The translations under genes were made by a program, and so were the position numbers. The notes below the pieces were generated by a model. That model was not told where the DNA came from. It did no database searches and saw only the letters and a list, made by a program, of their open reading frames with translations. Below are positions 36,250 to 47,200 of a stretch of DNA of 64,000 bases, piece after piece. The stretch is from assembly GCA_021029095.1 (NCBI GenBank), contig JAJOHG010000002.1, positions 1,860,001 through 1,924,000 on the forward strand, in the 5' to 3' direction. Source of the stretch: Phellopilus nigrolimitatus (Eukaryota; Basidiomycota; Agaricomycetes; Hymenochaetales; Hymenochaetaceae). The stretch's first letter is position 1. Each line of letters begins with the position of its first letter.

Positions 36250-37059
36250 GTGCACATCATTCGAGCTGTTTTAAGAAAAGTTTTCGAGCGTGATGAATAC
36301 TAAGAGGCGTAGCGAGATTGTCCGTGATCGCCCTCCAGCGACGATCACGAACAAACTCAAAATGCTTATTATTTTCTTTCCTCACCCGAGTCGTAAGCGA
36401 CGAAAAATGAAATGTGAGATGAAAATGAGAAACGCGCGCACATCGCGCCTTGCGCGTGCTGAGCTGGCTCTGAGGCAATCTTGCAGCGCAATTTTTAGAT
36501 GATGAGTTGCTATTAGCAGGTGTGTCGGCGATCGCGAACCACCGTGCCGGTCGCCATAGTACCATTGGTAGTGTGGCTGGTCTTCGCGGGTCTGCAGTCC
36601 AGCTCAGGCTCTTTCTCGTCTCGCTAATATCGTCTGGGAGACATGCCTGGTCTCCAGTATCTTCATCAAATATCTTCATCAAGTGGTTCATGATGAACTT
36701 GGACTCTGACAACGGAGTCCTTGTAAGTTGTGGCTCATTACAACAAGATTCGTCTGCACGAGGCCTCGCGCCTCGAGGCGGCCGAACACGGAAGTCCGAT
36801 CGCAGTTTCAGGCACCGGCGTTTCTTCTGCACGCGGGAGTATAGAAGCACAGTCTGAAATTTTGAGTATATATAAAGGACGCTCGCTTGTGCCAGCCCAC
36901 TCCATCTCTCTCTCTTCGCCCCCATTCACGGCCCACGAGCAGCGCTCGTCCTTTTCCATCCATTCCTTTTGTACTTTCCTTTCGCACGCGCCATTCCTTT
37001 TCCACCACGATCCTTTATATTTCTATTCCGAGAACGTCAAATCAACACACACGCCGAAA
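36250..37059 (+). promoter_or_regulatory. Promoter region of the secreted Ser-rich protein
   Basis: No gene recognised. A TATA box TATATAAA at 36868-36875 lies about 190 bp upstream of the ATG, followed by a CT-rich leader typical of strongly expressed fungal genes. Confidence 0.55.
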
Positions 37060-38220
37060 ATGCTCGCCGTCCAGACACTGTTCGCCTTTCTCGCGGTCGC
37101 TTCCACGGCCCGCGGGGCCCCGCTCGTGAAGCGCATCGCGCAGGTCATCGCAGACTCGACCGCCAAGTGGGAGCAAGCCTGCGTGAGCTGTTCATCCCTT
37201 ATCAAAATAAATTTAAGAAAGCCACTTCCTGTGCTGACTCATGTCCCCGCGGTGCTAGCTCTCAGCGGGCGGCGCCCTGCAGTGCAACCCGCTCTCCGTC
37301 GCCGCCTTCAGCACGCTCCTCGCCGCCGCCGGGCCGTGCGACCAGCAGAACGCCGCGGACAACATGATCGACCTCGCGCACCAGCTCAGCTCCGACGCGA
37401 GCATGGTCGCGTTCACGCAACTCTTCGCGCAGCAGCCGCGCAACTCGCCCACGTCGCTCGCCGTGCCGTACTGCCAGCAGGCGCCGCGCAACGCGGAGCT
37501 CGCCGGCCTGTTCCAGTGCCAGTTCCAGGGCGTCAACAACGCCGAGTTCGTCGGGAACATCCCCGTCGGCGGCGCAGGCACGATCCCGTTCGGCATGAGC
37601 GCCCCGCTGAGCCCCGCCGGCAGCTGCCCCGCGAACCCCGCGGGCGGCATCGCGGACGGCACACAGCTCACGGACATCACGTCCAACCCAGGCGTCGGGT
37701 GAGTTTCGGCTGTTTTTTGATCTTGGGAGCTTCGATCCTAAATAAACAACCAACCAGGTCGGCCGGATCTGGGAGCGCAGACTCGAGCTCCGATAGCCAG
37801 CCGCAATCGACCGATGCACCTTCCTCAACCGCATCCGACTCCTCGCAGGCCACCCCCTCGGACACCTCAGCGCCCTCTCCCTCTCCCACTTCCGACGCCC
37901 CCGCCGCGTCCTCCAGCTCCTCGAGCTCATTCGCGCTCCAAAACGGACAGGCCGCACAGGCGCTCAACGCGCAGTTCGCCGGCCTCTCCGCCAGCTCCTC
38001 CTGCAGCGCAGGCGCGGTCGCGTGCGTCGGCGGCGCGTTCGCGCAGTGCGTCGGCGGCGCATACGTGACGTCGCCGTGCAACACCGCCGCGGGGCTCACG
38101 TGCGCGGCGCTGCCGCTCGTGAACTCGCCCGGCACGAGCGTGACGTGCACGACGCCCGCGGACGCGACTGCCCGCATTGCGGCGACCGGCGCGACCGGCG
38201 GGCTGACGGGGAGCGATTGA
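37060..38220 (+). CDS. Secreted Ser/Thr-rich protein with Cys-rich C-terminal module
   Basis: Function unknown; probably extracellular or wall-associated. Exons 37060-37182, 37259-37698 and 37758-38220 give 341 aa. Signal peptide MLAVQTLFAFLAVASTARG is followed by APLVKR, a Kex2-like dibasic site. The N-terminal domain (about 40-185) is Gln/Asn/Ala-rich with cysteines near CNPLS, PCDQQN, PYCQQ and QCQFQG. A Ser/Asp/Pro linker follows (about 190-245). The terminal ~90 residues (FALQNGQAAQALNAQF...CVGGAFAQCV...TCAALPLVNSPGT) match a Cys-rich module I recall at the C-terminus of many basidiomycete secreted proteins. No GPI-type tail. Lies alone in the palindrome spacer. Confidence 0.7.
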   Translation: MLAVQTLFAFLAVASTARGAPLVKRIAQVIADSTAKWEQACVSCSSLIKINLRKPLPVLTHVPAVLALSGRRPAVQPALRRRLQHAPRRRRAVRPAERRGQHDRPRAPAQLRREHGRVHATLRAAAAQLAHVARRAVLPAGAAQRGARRPVPVPVPGRQQRRVRREHPRRRRRHDPVRHERPAEPRRQLPREPRGRHRGRHTAHGHHVQPRRRVSFGCFLILGASILNKQPTRSAGSGSADSSSDSQPQSTDAPSSTASDSSQATPSDTSAPSPSPTSDAPAASSSSSSSFALQNGQAAQALNAQFAGLSASSSCSAGAVACVGGAFAQCVGGAYVTSPCNTAAGLTCAALPLVNSPGTSVTCTTPADATARIAATGATGGLTGSD

Positions 38221-38224
38221 TCAA

Positions 38225-38248
38225 TGCGTGCGTGCGTGCGTGCGTGCG
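38225..38248. repeat. (TGCG)6 microsatellite at the palindrome junction
   Basis: Six TGCG units lie directly after the secreted-protein stop codon and 7 bp before the start of the right inverted arm (about 38256). Confidence 0.8.
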
Positions 38249-38831
38249 CGGGAGGTGTGTCGAAGGATACGTATTTGTAAGGATCTGGTGGCACTGGCTG
38301 CTGCTGCGCCGCGCGAGCGCGGCGCCTATTTTTCTCTTTGGTTTATTTTTTTAATTCTAATTTTGTTGTATGGGTATCCGAGATCGTCCTTGTAATAAAG
38401 CCAGTCTTGACGACTGCTGTAACACATCACTAGCAGCAATGAAAGACGAAAAATAGAAGTCTAGAAAGCTGTCTCTTTGCACAACATGTCGCAAGCCCGA
38501 GGCTGGATTGATCAAGATTAGCTCGATATGAGGGTCTGTCCTGGACACAAATTTTCAAAGATGTGGCTGGTTCTTCTGATGTAAGTTTCTAATTTTAGTC
38601 AAAACTTGAGAAGAATGCTTGTTTCTCGTCTAGTTTGATAGTTGTATGCAGTTATGCGTAGCATATAATAAATTGTCATATTTTACACTCTGTATCCCCA
38701 AGATCATTACTTGTTGAACGAAACAGAAAAGAAAGAAGGGGGGGAATAACACGCAGCGGAAGCTGCAACAAAGCCAGCCTTCAATCGGACTCAATTCGCA
38801 GAGTGTAATCATATCGTAGCAAGCGTAAAAG

Positions 38832-40243
38832 CTACTCGTCCGTTAGCTGCACGCGCAGCTGCAATCCTTCCTCCACGCAACGTCGCACCGGCTGCATCTC
38901 CATTATTTCCTCCATGTCGCATTCGACGAGAAGAAAGCTTGCTTCTTCGAGTCTTCTCGGGGCGTGCCAGCGCGACACGAGCATGTCAGCGACCAGCCCT
39001 TCGTCGCCTTCCCACCCGCCAATATCGCAGAACACGATGCTCTGCAACGTCGGGCACGGCACTCCCCAAGGGCCCCCTAAGGTCATCCCTATCAGAAAAT
39101 AGTAAGAGAGGACCGCCGTCTCAATAGTCAGGGATCGCAGTGCCAGAAGCGGGTGCAGAACATCGAGCAGCTCGTCTTCTTCAGGGCACCCCTCAATTAT
39201 TATGAGGCTTTCTAAACGAGGCTGCGAACGTCGCATAAAATCGACAAGGATTCCTCCGGCTTGGTCGTGAATGGAATTGATTTCCAGATCGACGAGACCA
39301 GGAAGTGTCAGCTTCTGGATGAGAAGAGACGGCGCTACCGACTCCATGAGCGATAGAGTGCGCAACCTAGGGAGCATGAGCATCGGACCTGGGGGAACAG
39401 GCGGAAAATACTCTGTCTCGCCGAAGTGCGTGGAGAACGATTCTAGGTTTGGTGCTAGCTGGAGCAGATTTAGGCAGACGTCCATGAAGAGAAACTCGGT
39501 AATCGGGGGCCTGAAGGTAAACGCGCATTCTGTCAATGCCATCAGAGACGGGCCGCTCGGGTTAAGTAAAACCGATCCTCTATAGTGAAGTGTTTTCAAC
39601 CGCAGAGAAGAGGTAAGATCCAAGATTCCGTCAAAATGAGGCGGAGGGTAATAATACTCTGTTTGGGGCGAGAAACGCAACTGCAGAGACTCTATCAGAG
39701 GCATTGACGTGGCCTCCAGATATAAGCTCTTTACGAGATCCAAGCCCATGCATATCAGCTTAATAACCTTCCAGCGGTTCTGCTGACGAAATAAAGATGA
39801 GACGACCTTCTCGGCAGAGCTGCGCAGGGCTTTATCGCCAATGGATGGGATAGAGATGTGCATGTTGAACGACAAAGGCGCTTTGTTCGATCTGAGGAAC
39901 CAGGTGTCCATGGTAGTTAGGATATACCGAAGATGATCGTGTTGGAACCGGGATCTCCGCGAATGAAAGTCGAGATGAGCCCATAGCAAGCTTGAAGAGA
40001 GCGCAACGTCGCGCCAATAGCGACAGGTCTGCGACACATTCAATGGCGCCTGGCGTATCGAAAGGGTATGGATTGGCCTAGAAAAGTGGCACTCAAGAAA
40101 TATTTCCAGAAGGATTTCTGGAGGTACGCGCTGGAGAAGAGGGAGCCCTCTTTCCATGATGCTGTTGTCTATTACTGCGTACGTACGGCGTGAGGAGTTG
40201 CTCGCGCGATCGAGACCATGTAGGGGAGAGACTTACCAGCCAT
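38832..40243 (-). CDS. F-box / LRR-like protein, copy C (intact)
   Basis: 449 aa, uninterrupted. First exon ATGGCTG (40243-40237), intron GTAAGT...GCAG, second exon 40174-38832, start MAVIDNSIMERG. F-box LQRVPPEILLEIFLECHF..LNVSQTCRYWRDVALSSSLLWAHL. Closest to copy A by residues in the F-box and by 3' flank, and the best guide to the reading frame of A. Inverted TATATAAA at 40374-40381. Predicted SCF adaptor; substrate unknown. Confidence 0.78.
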
Positions 40244-40800
40244 GATCCTTGAAGCCAGAGAACAGCAGAAGGTCGGTTTTACTGACGCTAAAAGAGATGC
40301 GAGACGAGCGGCTGTGGAGGTGCTGTCCGTGTGGTAAATGGCGAGATGAAGACCTTGGAGGGGCAAAGGGGGGTTTATATATCGCAAAACAAACGACCAC
40401 AAACAACTGTCAAGAAATGTAGCTTTCGCTATTGCCGGCGCGTCCCGCCATTCATTTTCTTAAAATAGATGAGCGAGATCATCAAAGCTGCGTGAGGGCA
40501 CAATGGAGCAGCCACAATTGTGATTGTGAAGGGTGGCCAATTTGACGGAGAGTAACGTGCTTAGCGAACGGCCATGCTTTTTCAGCCACACTTACCGACA
40601 CCGCCGTAGGCCAGTGAACCGCTCCTAGGATAATGCCACACAAGACGCAAGCCATGAACTTAATGGACGCGGCTTCACATTTTATGACAGGCACGGCGAA
40701 CAGCTAGCGCAGGGTGAAGAGCTCGGACGCAGTCCTTGTTTTCAAAGCAAGCGATCACGAGAGACAAACAACGGTCAATGTTGCCGTTCGAGAAGGCCGT

Positions 40801-41860
40801 CTAGTCAGCCTGCGCGTCACCAGCCCGGCGGCAAAACCACCGAACGCGTGCCACAGCAGCGCCGCGGGCGGTCATCGGGACGGCCCGTCCGCGAGGCCGT
40901 CGTGGCACATGATCCGGAAGCGTCTTGGCGACGCGCCCGCGAAGGACGCAGCAAACGTGCCCGCCAGCGGAGCGGCGCTTGCGTGCGGCGGCAGGGAAAA
41001 TGTCCCGCGCGGGGCGGAGAGATCCGGAAGCCCACCGCGGCGACCGCGAACACGCGCAGGTCGCGGGGAGCCCGAGCGCGACAGCGCGCGACGTGGTTTG
41101 TGCTTTTGTTGAGCAGGGCGGGCGGGAAACGCGTTCGAGGAGGACCTGTGTGCGCGCCCCGCGACACAGCGATGCGGGGCTGGAGGACGGCATCGGTCTC
41201 AGCCCCGCCGTGGTACGCCCGGCGCATGCGGTCCGCCTTGGCCGAAACGCGCCCGTCGTGTACCGGCCCGTCGGACGCGTCGGCTGCCCCAAGCGCTGTC
41301 CTGGTCGCTGACCATACGCTCGATCTCGGCGCCGCTCGTGTTTCTAATGGAAGCCTCGCCTGCTGGGAAAGATGGACAGGAGGTTCGCGGTCAGCGACGC
41401 ATCGAGCTGCGAGATGCGTCCTGAGAGGACGGCGGAGATCGCGTCGGCGGGCGGGGCCGGCGTAGTTGAGAGAGTGGAAGACAGAACAGCGCTTCTCGCA
41501 CAGACGGCGGCAGAGTTACGAGCGTGTAATCGACCGTGTCGTGCCCAGCATGGCCTAACGATAGTCCGAGAAGTTAAGGCTGCTGCAGCCAAATCCAAAT
41601 AATCATGAGACACACTGTCGAAAGCGCCCGCGAAAGTACAGCGCACGACTCGCGACGACGTGTCTGTCCTGCCCGCGCTGCTTGGGTCGGGACACGGTTG
41701 GTTCGTCACGAAGTACGCCTGGCGTTCCGCAGCGCCTCCGCTGCCGAGCAGATGCGCCGCGGGTACCGTCTGCCTGTCGAACTGGTGCGGCTCGTGCAGG
41801 AACCGGTACGCCCACGGGCCCTGCTCATTATTGTCTCGCATTAATCTGAGCAGGACGATC
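40801..41860 (-). pseudogene. PP2C phosphatase pseudogene, copy C
   Basis: Shares with copy B the same loss of the LGDC-containing segment and the same stop (..GFH then stop). The N-terminal GPWAYRFLHEPH...QDRH-equivalent region has extra deletions. The 3' end decays to unrelated frames and lacks the C-terminal DDTTIVVV block. Confidence 0.78.
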
Positions 41861-42152
41861 GAGGAAACACCGGATCGAGTGGGGAAGGAACGCGGGGCGT
41901 CGCGTATGAGCAGCGTTATCATCGTCAACGCCGCTACGCGTCCGCTGCGTGCAGAAACGGAAAGCCACCTCTCTACCAACGACTTCTACATACGACTGGT
42001 CATCGGCGGGCTTATACGGTATGAGGACTCAAATTAAAGGATTTCGTAGTAATGAATCAGCGTGTTTGGCCAATATACTCTATGTGTTTTGTATGCATAC
42101 AGATGAACTAGGTATGTGCACTGTAAGGAGTACACGTGCAGTTGAATATGGA

Positions 42153-42716
42153 TTACTCTAGGATTCTAACCACTCTCTCCCCGGTCTGCTCCTCGACCGG
42201 CCCCAGTTCCATCACCGACCGAAGTGTGACAACTTCTCCTGGAGATGCACTTTGTGTGCGCTTCAGCACATTTCTTGCAACTTGCCGGGCACCCGTAACA
42301 TATGGAAGGTCCAGTCTGACAAAGCAAATCGCCCTCTCCAGGAAGTCTACCAAGAACGTTTCGAGTAGTTCGTCCGGAACCTTTATGTAATCCATGACAT
42401 ATATCACCAGGCTTAATAGGGCATAATAGTTCAATGGCCCTGCATTGAGCTTGACAGCGTTGTGGGGTACGAAATTGCCATCAAGGTTAGATAGGAAATC
42501 GTCACTTAGTACTTCGCTCAATGCTTGGGTGCTGGAAGTCGCTCTCAACCAACTGTTTAAGGACCAAATATTTGCAGACAGGAGAAAGTCAACTTTGCCT
42601 TCCTGCACATCCGGTCTTGTGAGCAGGATCCCCATCTTTCTCGCGGTGTGACCTTTCTCTGTAAAAAGAACATAGAGCGACATAGGTTCGATATTTGAGA
42701 CATTAATTAGCGACAT
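42153..42716 (-). CDS. Hypothetical protein, 187 aa
   Basis: Not recognised. Single ATG-to-stop ORF with a balanced composition, two hydrophobic stretches (SLYVLFTEKG; YYALLSLVIYVMDYI) and no signal peptide. Upstream at 42866-42873 the minus strand reads TATATAAA, a plausible TATA box about 150 bp before the ATG, with a possible 5' leader intron between. Sits between the palindrome edge and the MITE/copia insertions. Confidence 0.45.
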   Translation of the reverse strand: MSLINVSNIEPMSLYVLFTEKGHTARKMGILLTRPDVQEGKVDFLLSANIWSLNSWLRATSSTQALSEVLSDDFLSNLDGNFVPHNAVKLNAGPLNYYALLSLVIYVMDYIKVPDELLETFLVDFLERAICFVRLDLPYVTGARQVARNVLKRTQSASPGEVVTLRSVMELGPVEEQTGERVVRILE

Positions 42717-43302
42717 TTTGAATTCTGCATGTCATGCACAAAGCTGTCAGTACCAAAAAGACACAGGCCGTAGGCATCTACAAGAATCACTCACATTTCT
42801 GGGATTGCTTCTGGGATTGCTGTGGGTCTTTCTGCGATGATGTTAACTGGAAATTCTGTGCGGGTTTATATACCACGCTGCCTTAACATTGCACGTTATT
42901 GCCTTTGCGTGCAGACTGCCTCTTTGGTCATGAGAGGACGACGGATGCAGCATTGGTAACTATTGCAGAACCTCAGAAATGCACACCGCAACCGTCGTGA
43001 CAGTGTCCTTGCAAATCACTCGCAAAACTGCTGCTGGGAAAGTGCAGCCTCGTTACTGTAGTAGCTGCGTCGGTCAGGATAGCAATATTGACCTCTCAAT
43101 TGCAGAAGCATAATATCGCTTTGTGAGCCAGACTGCTTACAAGATTGAGTAGATGAGCACTGCAGGCCAGCAAAGAGGGTTGCCTGACGCAATCTAGCGC
43201 ATTGGATCCTTCGGGTCAGAAAAGTCTTCACCCCCTAAGAAAGGAAGGTGGGTCCCGCTCGTGTCGTTCACACGAAAAAGGGCAAGAAATGGTTTTCAAC
43301 TA

Positions 43303-43567
43303 CAGGTGGATTTAAAAAGTTACGGACCGGCCGGAAAAGGAAATTGCTCGTGCCAGCTCTTGAGCACCCTTACAATGTCAGTTTTTTTAAAGGTATGGCT
43401 CCTGCGGCTTGGCTGCAGAACAAATCAATAAGACCCACAATGATTATGAGGTTTTTCATTGGTGAGTTGAGATTTTTTATCACACATGAGCAGTGAGATC
43501 CACAGTTTTGACGCGCGTCGACACGGCTTCCTTTTTCGGCCGGTCCGTAACTTTTTAAATCCACCTG
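43303..43567. mobile_element. MITE 2, TA-flanked, CAGGTGG termini
   Basis: Starts CAGGTGGATTTAAAAAGTTA and ends with its reverse complement. The inverted repeats extend about 38 bp (through GGACCGGCCG) with one mismatch. TA at 43301-43302 and 43568-43569. 265 bp, no credible ORF. Shares only the first seven bases with MITE 1. Confidence 0.85.
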
Positions 43568-43732
43568 TATGCGAACCCGAACCATATAATTGATCATTGT
43601 TGCCAAAGAAGGAAGCAAGACCTTTTATTCTTCCATTTTGGCAATGCCAGTGTACCCCCTGCAACAGACATCCTCATTGCGGCACTCTCCTGTACTGTGT
43701 TCTTGACTGCACATCTCAACCCAGAGCTTGTC

Positions 43733-44256
43733 TGTTGGAGGGTGAGACCGGGTCCGCGCGAGAGACAACCTAATACAAGGGTAAGCTCAGTCGATCGCGC
43801 GGCGGTGCGAACGTCTAATCATTGTAAACTAACCTAATACAAGGGTAAGCTAGTTTAATAGTTAATGAGCAAAAGTATAATAGAAATGTATAATGGCGAG
43901 AGCTCACCTCAGTCGATCGCGCGGCGGTGCGAACGTCTGAGGTGGGCGAAAGAATAAACGATCTTTTTATGCTACGGGTTTGTGTACTTTCGGAAAAGCT
44001 ATTTACTCTACGAGATAAAGGAGAGAGGATAAAAGGAGATAAATGATAAGTAAATAACAGTCCTATTGGTTAACGATAAACGGGGGTATGGGGGACGATC
44101 GGGAGTGGTGCGCGGACGACGGTTCATCCGCGCGCCGACCAATCGTGGTGCAGCGAGCCTCGTGCTCGCAGAGCCGAGACGCTGCGCTCGCGGCAGCACG
44201 TCCGAGCACGCAACCGGTGCGCGCGGGACGGGGCTCCGCCGGCTTGCGCTCCAACA
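43733..44256 (-). repeat. 3' LTR of the copia element
   Basis: 524 bp, TGTTGGAG...CTCCAACA read on the plus strand. Internal direct repeat AACCTAATACAAGGGTAAGCT and a hairpin CACCTCAG..CTGAGGTG around 43916-43942. Confidence 0.93.
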
Positions 44257-44267
44257 CTCCCCCTCAA
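44257..44267 (-). other. Polypurine tract
   Basis: On the coding (minus) strand TTGAGGGGGAG directly abuts the 3' LTR; the usual plus-strand primer for LTR elements. Confidence 0.75.
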
Positions 44268-47200
44268 GCCGAGAGGAGTCCGAGCGCGGCGGCGAAATGC
44301 TTGACTTTGAAGCTCGGGAGTGGCTTCGTGAGCGCGTCGGCGACCATGTCGGCGGTCGGGCAGTAGATTAGCTTGATGGTGCCGTTTTCGCAGACCCAGC
44401 GAAGAAAGTGGAAGCGGATGTCGATGTGTTTAGTGCGCGCGTGGTACTGATGGTCCTTCGTCAGCGCGATCGCGGATTGGTTGTCAGAGAAGAGAACAGT
44501 CGGCCCCGCGAGCGGCGCGAAAACCTGCGCGATGAGCTGGCGAAGCCAGATCGCTTCTTTCGCGGCGTGCGTCGCGGCGACGTATTCGCTCTCCGTAGTC
44601 GAGAGCGAAACGATTTCCTGTTGTTTAGAATACCACGAAACGGCGCCGCCGTCGATGAGAAATGTGTTACCTGAGATAGCGCGCCTATCCTCCTGCGTGC
44701 TTCCGTCTGCATCCGTATATCCGGCCATTCCACCATTTTCGGCACTCCCAGTCCCTCCGTAAGTGAGCCGAAGCTCGCGGCTACCCTTCAAGTATCGGAA
44801 GACGCGCTTGACAGCGTCCCAGTGCGCGGGGCCGGGGTTCATCGAGAAACGCGACAGGAGTGTCACGGCAAAGGCAACGTCGGGCCGTGTGGCCATTGCT
44901 GCATACATGACGGACCCGAGTGCTTCGCGGTACGGCACGCTGCGCATTTGTGCATGTTCCTGTGCGGTTTGCGGCCCCTGCTGGCTGTTCAGATGGATAT
45001 TCGGGTCCATCGGAGACGAAGCGGCCTTGAGTTCCTCGAGGTTGAACCGACGGAGGATGGCCTCAATGTAGGCCGTTTGCGAGAGTGACAATGTTCTTGC
45101 GTCGCGGTTTCGGCGGATTTCGATACCAAGCAACCAGTGGAGCGGCCCAAGATCAGTGACTTCGACGTAGCGAGCGAGTCCAGCCTTGAGCGCAGATATG
45201 AGAGAGCTGGAGGAGGCTGCAATCGTGCAGTCGTCGACGTGCACGACGACGACAGTCACGTCACGCTTTTCGTGACGGAAAAACACAGCTTGGTCCACGT
45301 CACAGCGTGTCAGTCCGAGCTCGTCGACGAAAATCCAGGTCAGCTTCTGATACCATCTCCTACCACTCTGCTTCAGTCCGTACAGTGTCTTTCGCAACCT
45401 CAAGACCCTCTTGCCTGCGTCGTGCGGCACATATCCTGGTGGGTGCCGCATATAAATTACTTCACCGGCCTCCAACTCACCATTGAGATAGGCCCCTTTT
45501 ATGTCCACCTGCTCCAACTCAAGGTCGAGCCGTGCCGCCATCGCAAGAGTGGCACGGATGGATGCCAATTTCGCAACGGGTGCGAAGGTGTCGAAATAGT
45601 CGACCCCCGGGACCTGGCTGAAGCCCTGTGCGACGAGACGGGCTTTCCGCCGGACAATATTTCCGGCGGCGTCCTTCTTTATCTTGAAGACCCATTTCGA
45701 GCCGACGATGTTGGCACCGACGGGCGGCTCCTCCAATACCCATGTACCGGCCGCGCGCAGCGTTGACAACTCGTCCTCGATGGCGCGCTCCCACTCGGAC
45801 CACTCAGGTAAGCGCTTCGCTTCCGCGAGCGATCGCGGTTCGAGCCCTTCCGCCTCCTCCGTCGCTGCACAAAACTCATATTCGTCATCATAGTCGTCTT
45901 CTTCAACTATTTCGGCCGCGTCGTCGCTCTGGTCAACAAACTCCCGCATTGAGCGCATACCTCGCGGAACGGCACCGTCACGACGCCAATGCGTGTGCGT
46001 GCCCTCTCCGGCATCAAGACGACGCTGGTAGGCCGACGGAAAACGAATTCGGCGCTCGCGCTGCGGCGGGGGATCGGCCGCGGCTGGTCTGGATTGCCCG
46101 CGCTGCTGCGGCGGATCCTGCGGGGGATCTTCGCGCTGCTGCGGGGGATCGGCCGCTGCAGGTCCGACAGGTGCGGGTGGCGGCGAAGGTGGTGTCGGGT
46201 CAGCCGACGATTCTGTTGGCAGGTTTTCGGGTGGATTAGCGGGCACCGGCGGTAAGTTCTTCGGAGTCGGCTCGTCTCCCCCTCCATCTAATTCCTCCCC
46301 CTCGAGACGACTCGAAGTCTCTCCGGGGTCAAAATAAACATTCCGCTCAACGCTAATACTCTTCTTTTCAGGCCAAAAAATCCGCTGCCCGTTTGATGTC
46401 GCGTCATATCCCATCCAACGGCCTTCGCGCGCGCGCGGTTCGAGCTTCGAGCTCGAACTGTTGTGTACCCAGCACCTCGCTCCCCATGCGCGGAGCCCGC
46501 GAAGGTCGGGCTTCTTGCCCGTCATCGCCTCGTGCGGTGTCACATCCTTCAGCGCACGCGTCGGGGTGCGGTTCTTCAACCAAACGGCGTGGCGCGCGGC
46601 CTCGGCCCACAAAAACTTCGGCAGCCCGCTTGCGTGCAACATAGCGCGCACTTTCTCGAGGATTGTGCGGTTCAAGCGCTCGGCGACACCGTTATGCTCG
46701 GGCATATCGTGGACGGTAAGTTTCTGTTTTGTTCCCTTGCTTTTTAGGTGCATAACAAACTCTTTGCCAGTATACTCGCCACCCCGATCGGAATGAAGTA
46801 CGCGAATCTTCGCGTTCATTTGGGTGTCGGCCCAGGACTCGTACTGACGGTAAGAGCGAAAAACGTCACTCTTCTTCTTTAACAGGTACAGTTTTGTTAC
46901 CCGTGTCGCGTCGTCCGTAAATGAGACATAGTAGTGTCGGCCGCCGAGCGAGCGTGTCGGCGCCGGTCCCCACACGTCGGTATGAACCTCAGCTCCGAAT
47001 TCCGTCGCGCGGTCGCCACCTCGTTCACGCGCGATGGGTTTGCGCTGCGCCTTGCCATATATGCAAGACTCGCAAAACGTCGGCGCCTCGCCGGATGTAT
47101 CCAAACGAAGACCGGTCACAAAACCTTTACGCACAAGCTTCTCGGCCGTCGCGGGCGCGATGTGGCCCATGCGAGCGTGCAGCTCCATGAGGCTCATCGT

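Larger units (their letters stand above)
38256..41940 (-). repeat. Right arm of the ~3.7 kb inverted repeat
   Basis: Reverse-complement partner of 31735-35431. It differs from the left arm by indels, and carries a longer F-box 3' flank (about 38470-38831) that resembles the flank of copy A rather than copy B. Confidence 0.75.

Noticed and set aside
36730..37240. Upstream extension of the secreted-protein ORF (frame open from 36730)
   Set aside because: No ATG-driven reason to extend; TATA at 36868 and the signal peptide at 37060 place the start downstream.
38225..38248. TGCG repeats considered as a CRISPR-like or regulatory array
   Set aside because: Simple 4-bp microsatellite without spacers; CRISPR arrays are not expected in fungal nuclear DNA.
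43248..43664. Short ORFs with GGFKKLRTGRKRK on both strands
   Set aside because: They are translations of the MITE 2 inverted repeats, which explains the same peptide appearing on each strand.
45839..45853. GGTTCGAGCCC, resembling a tRNA B box
   Set aside because: Lies inside the copia pol coding sequence with no A box or cloverleaf around it. No tRNA gene was convincingly seen in the window.
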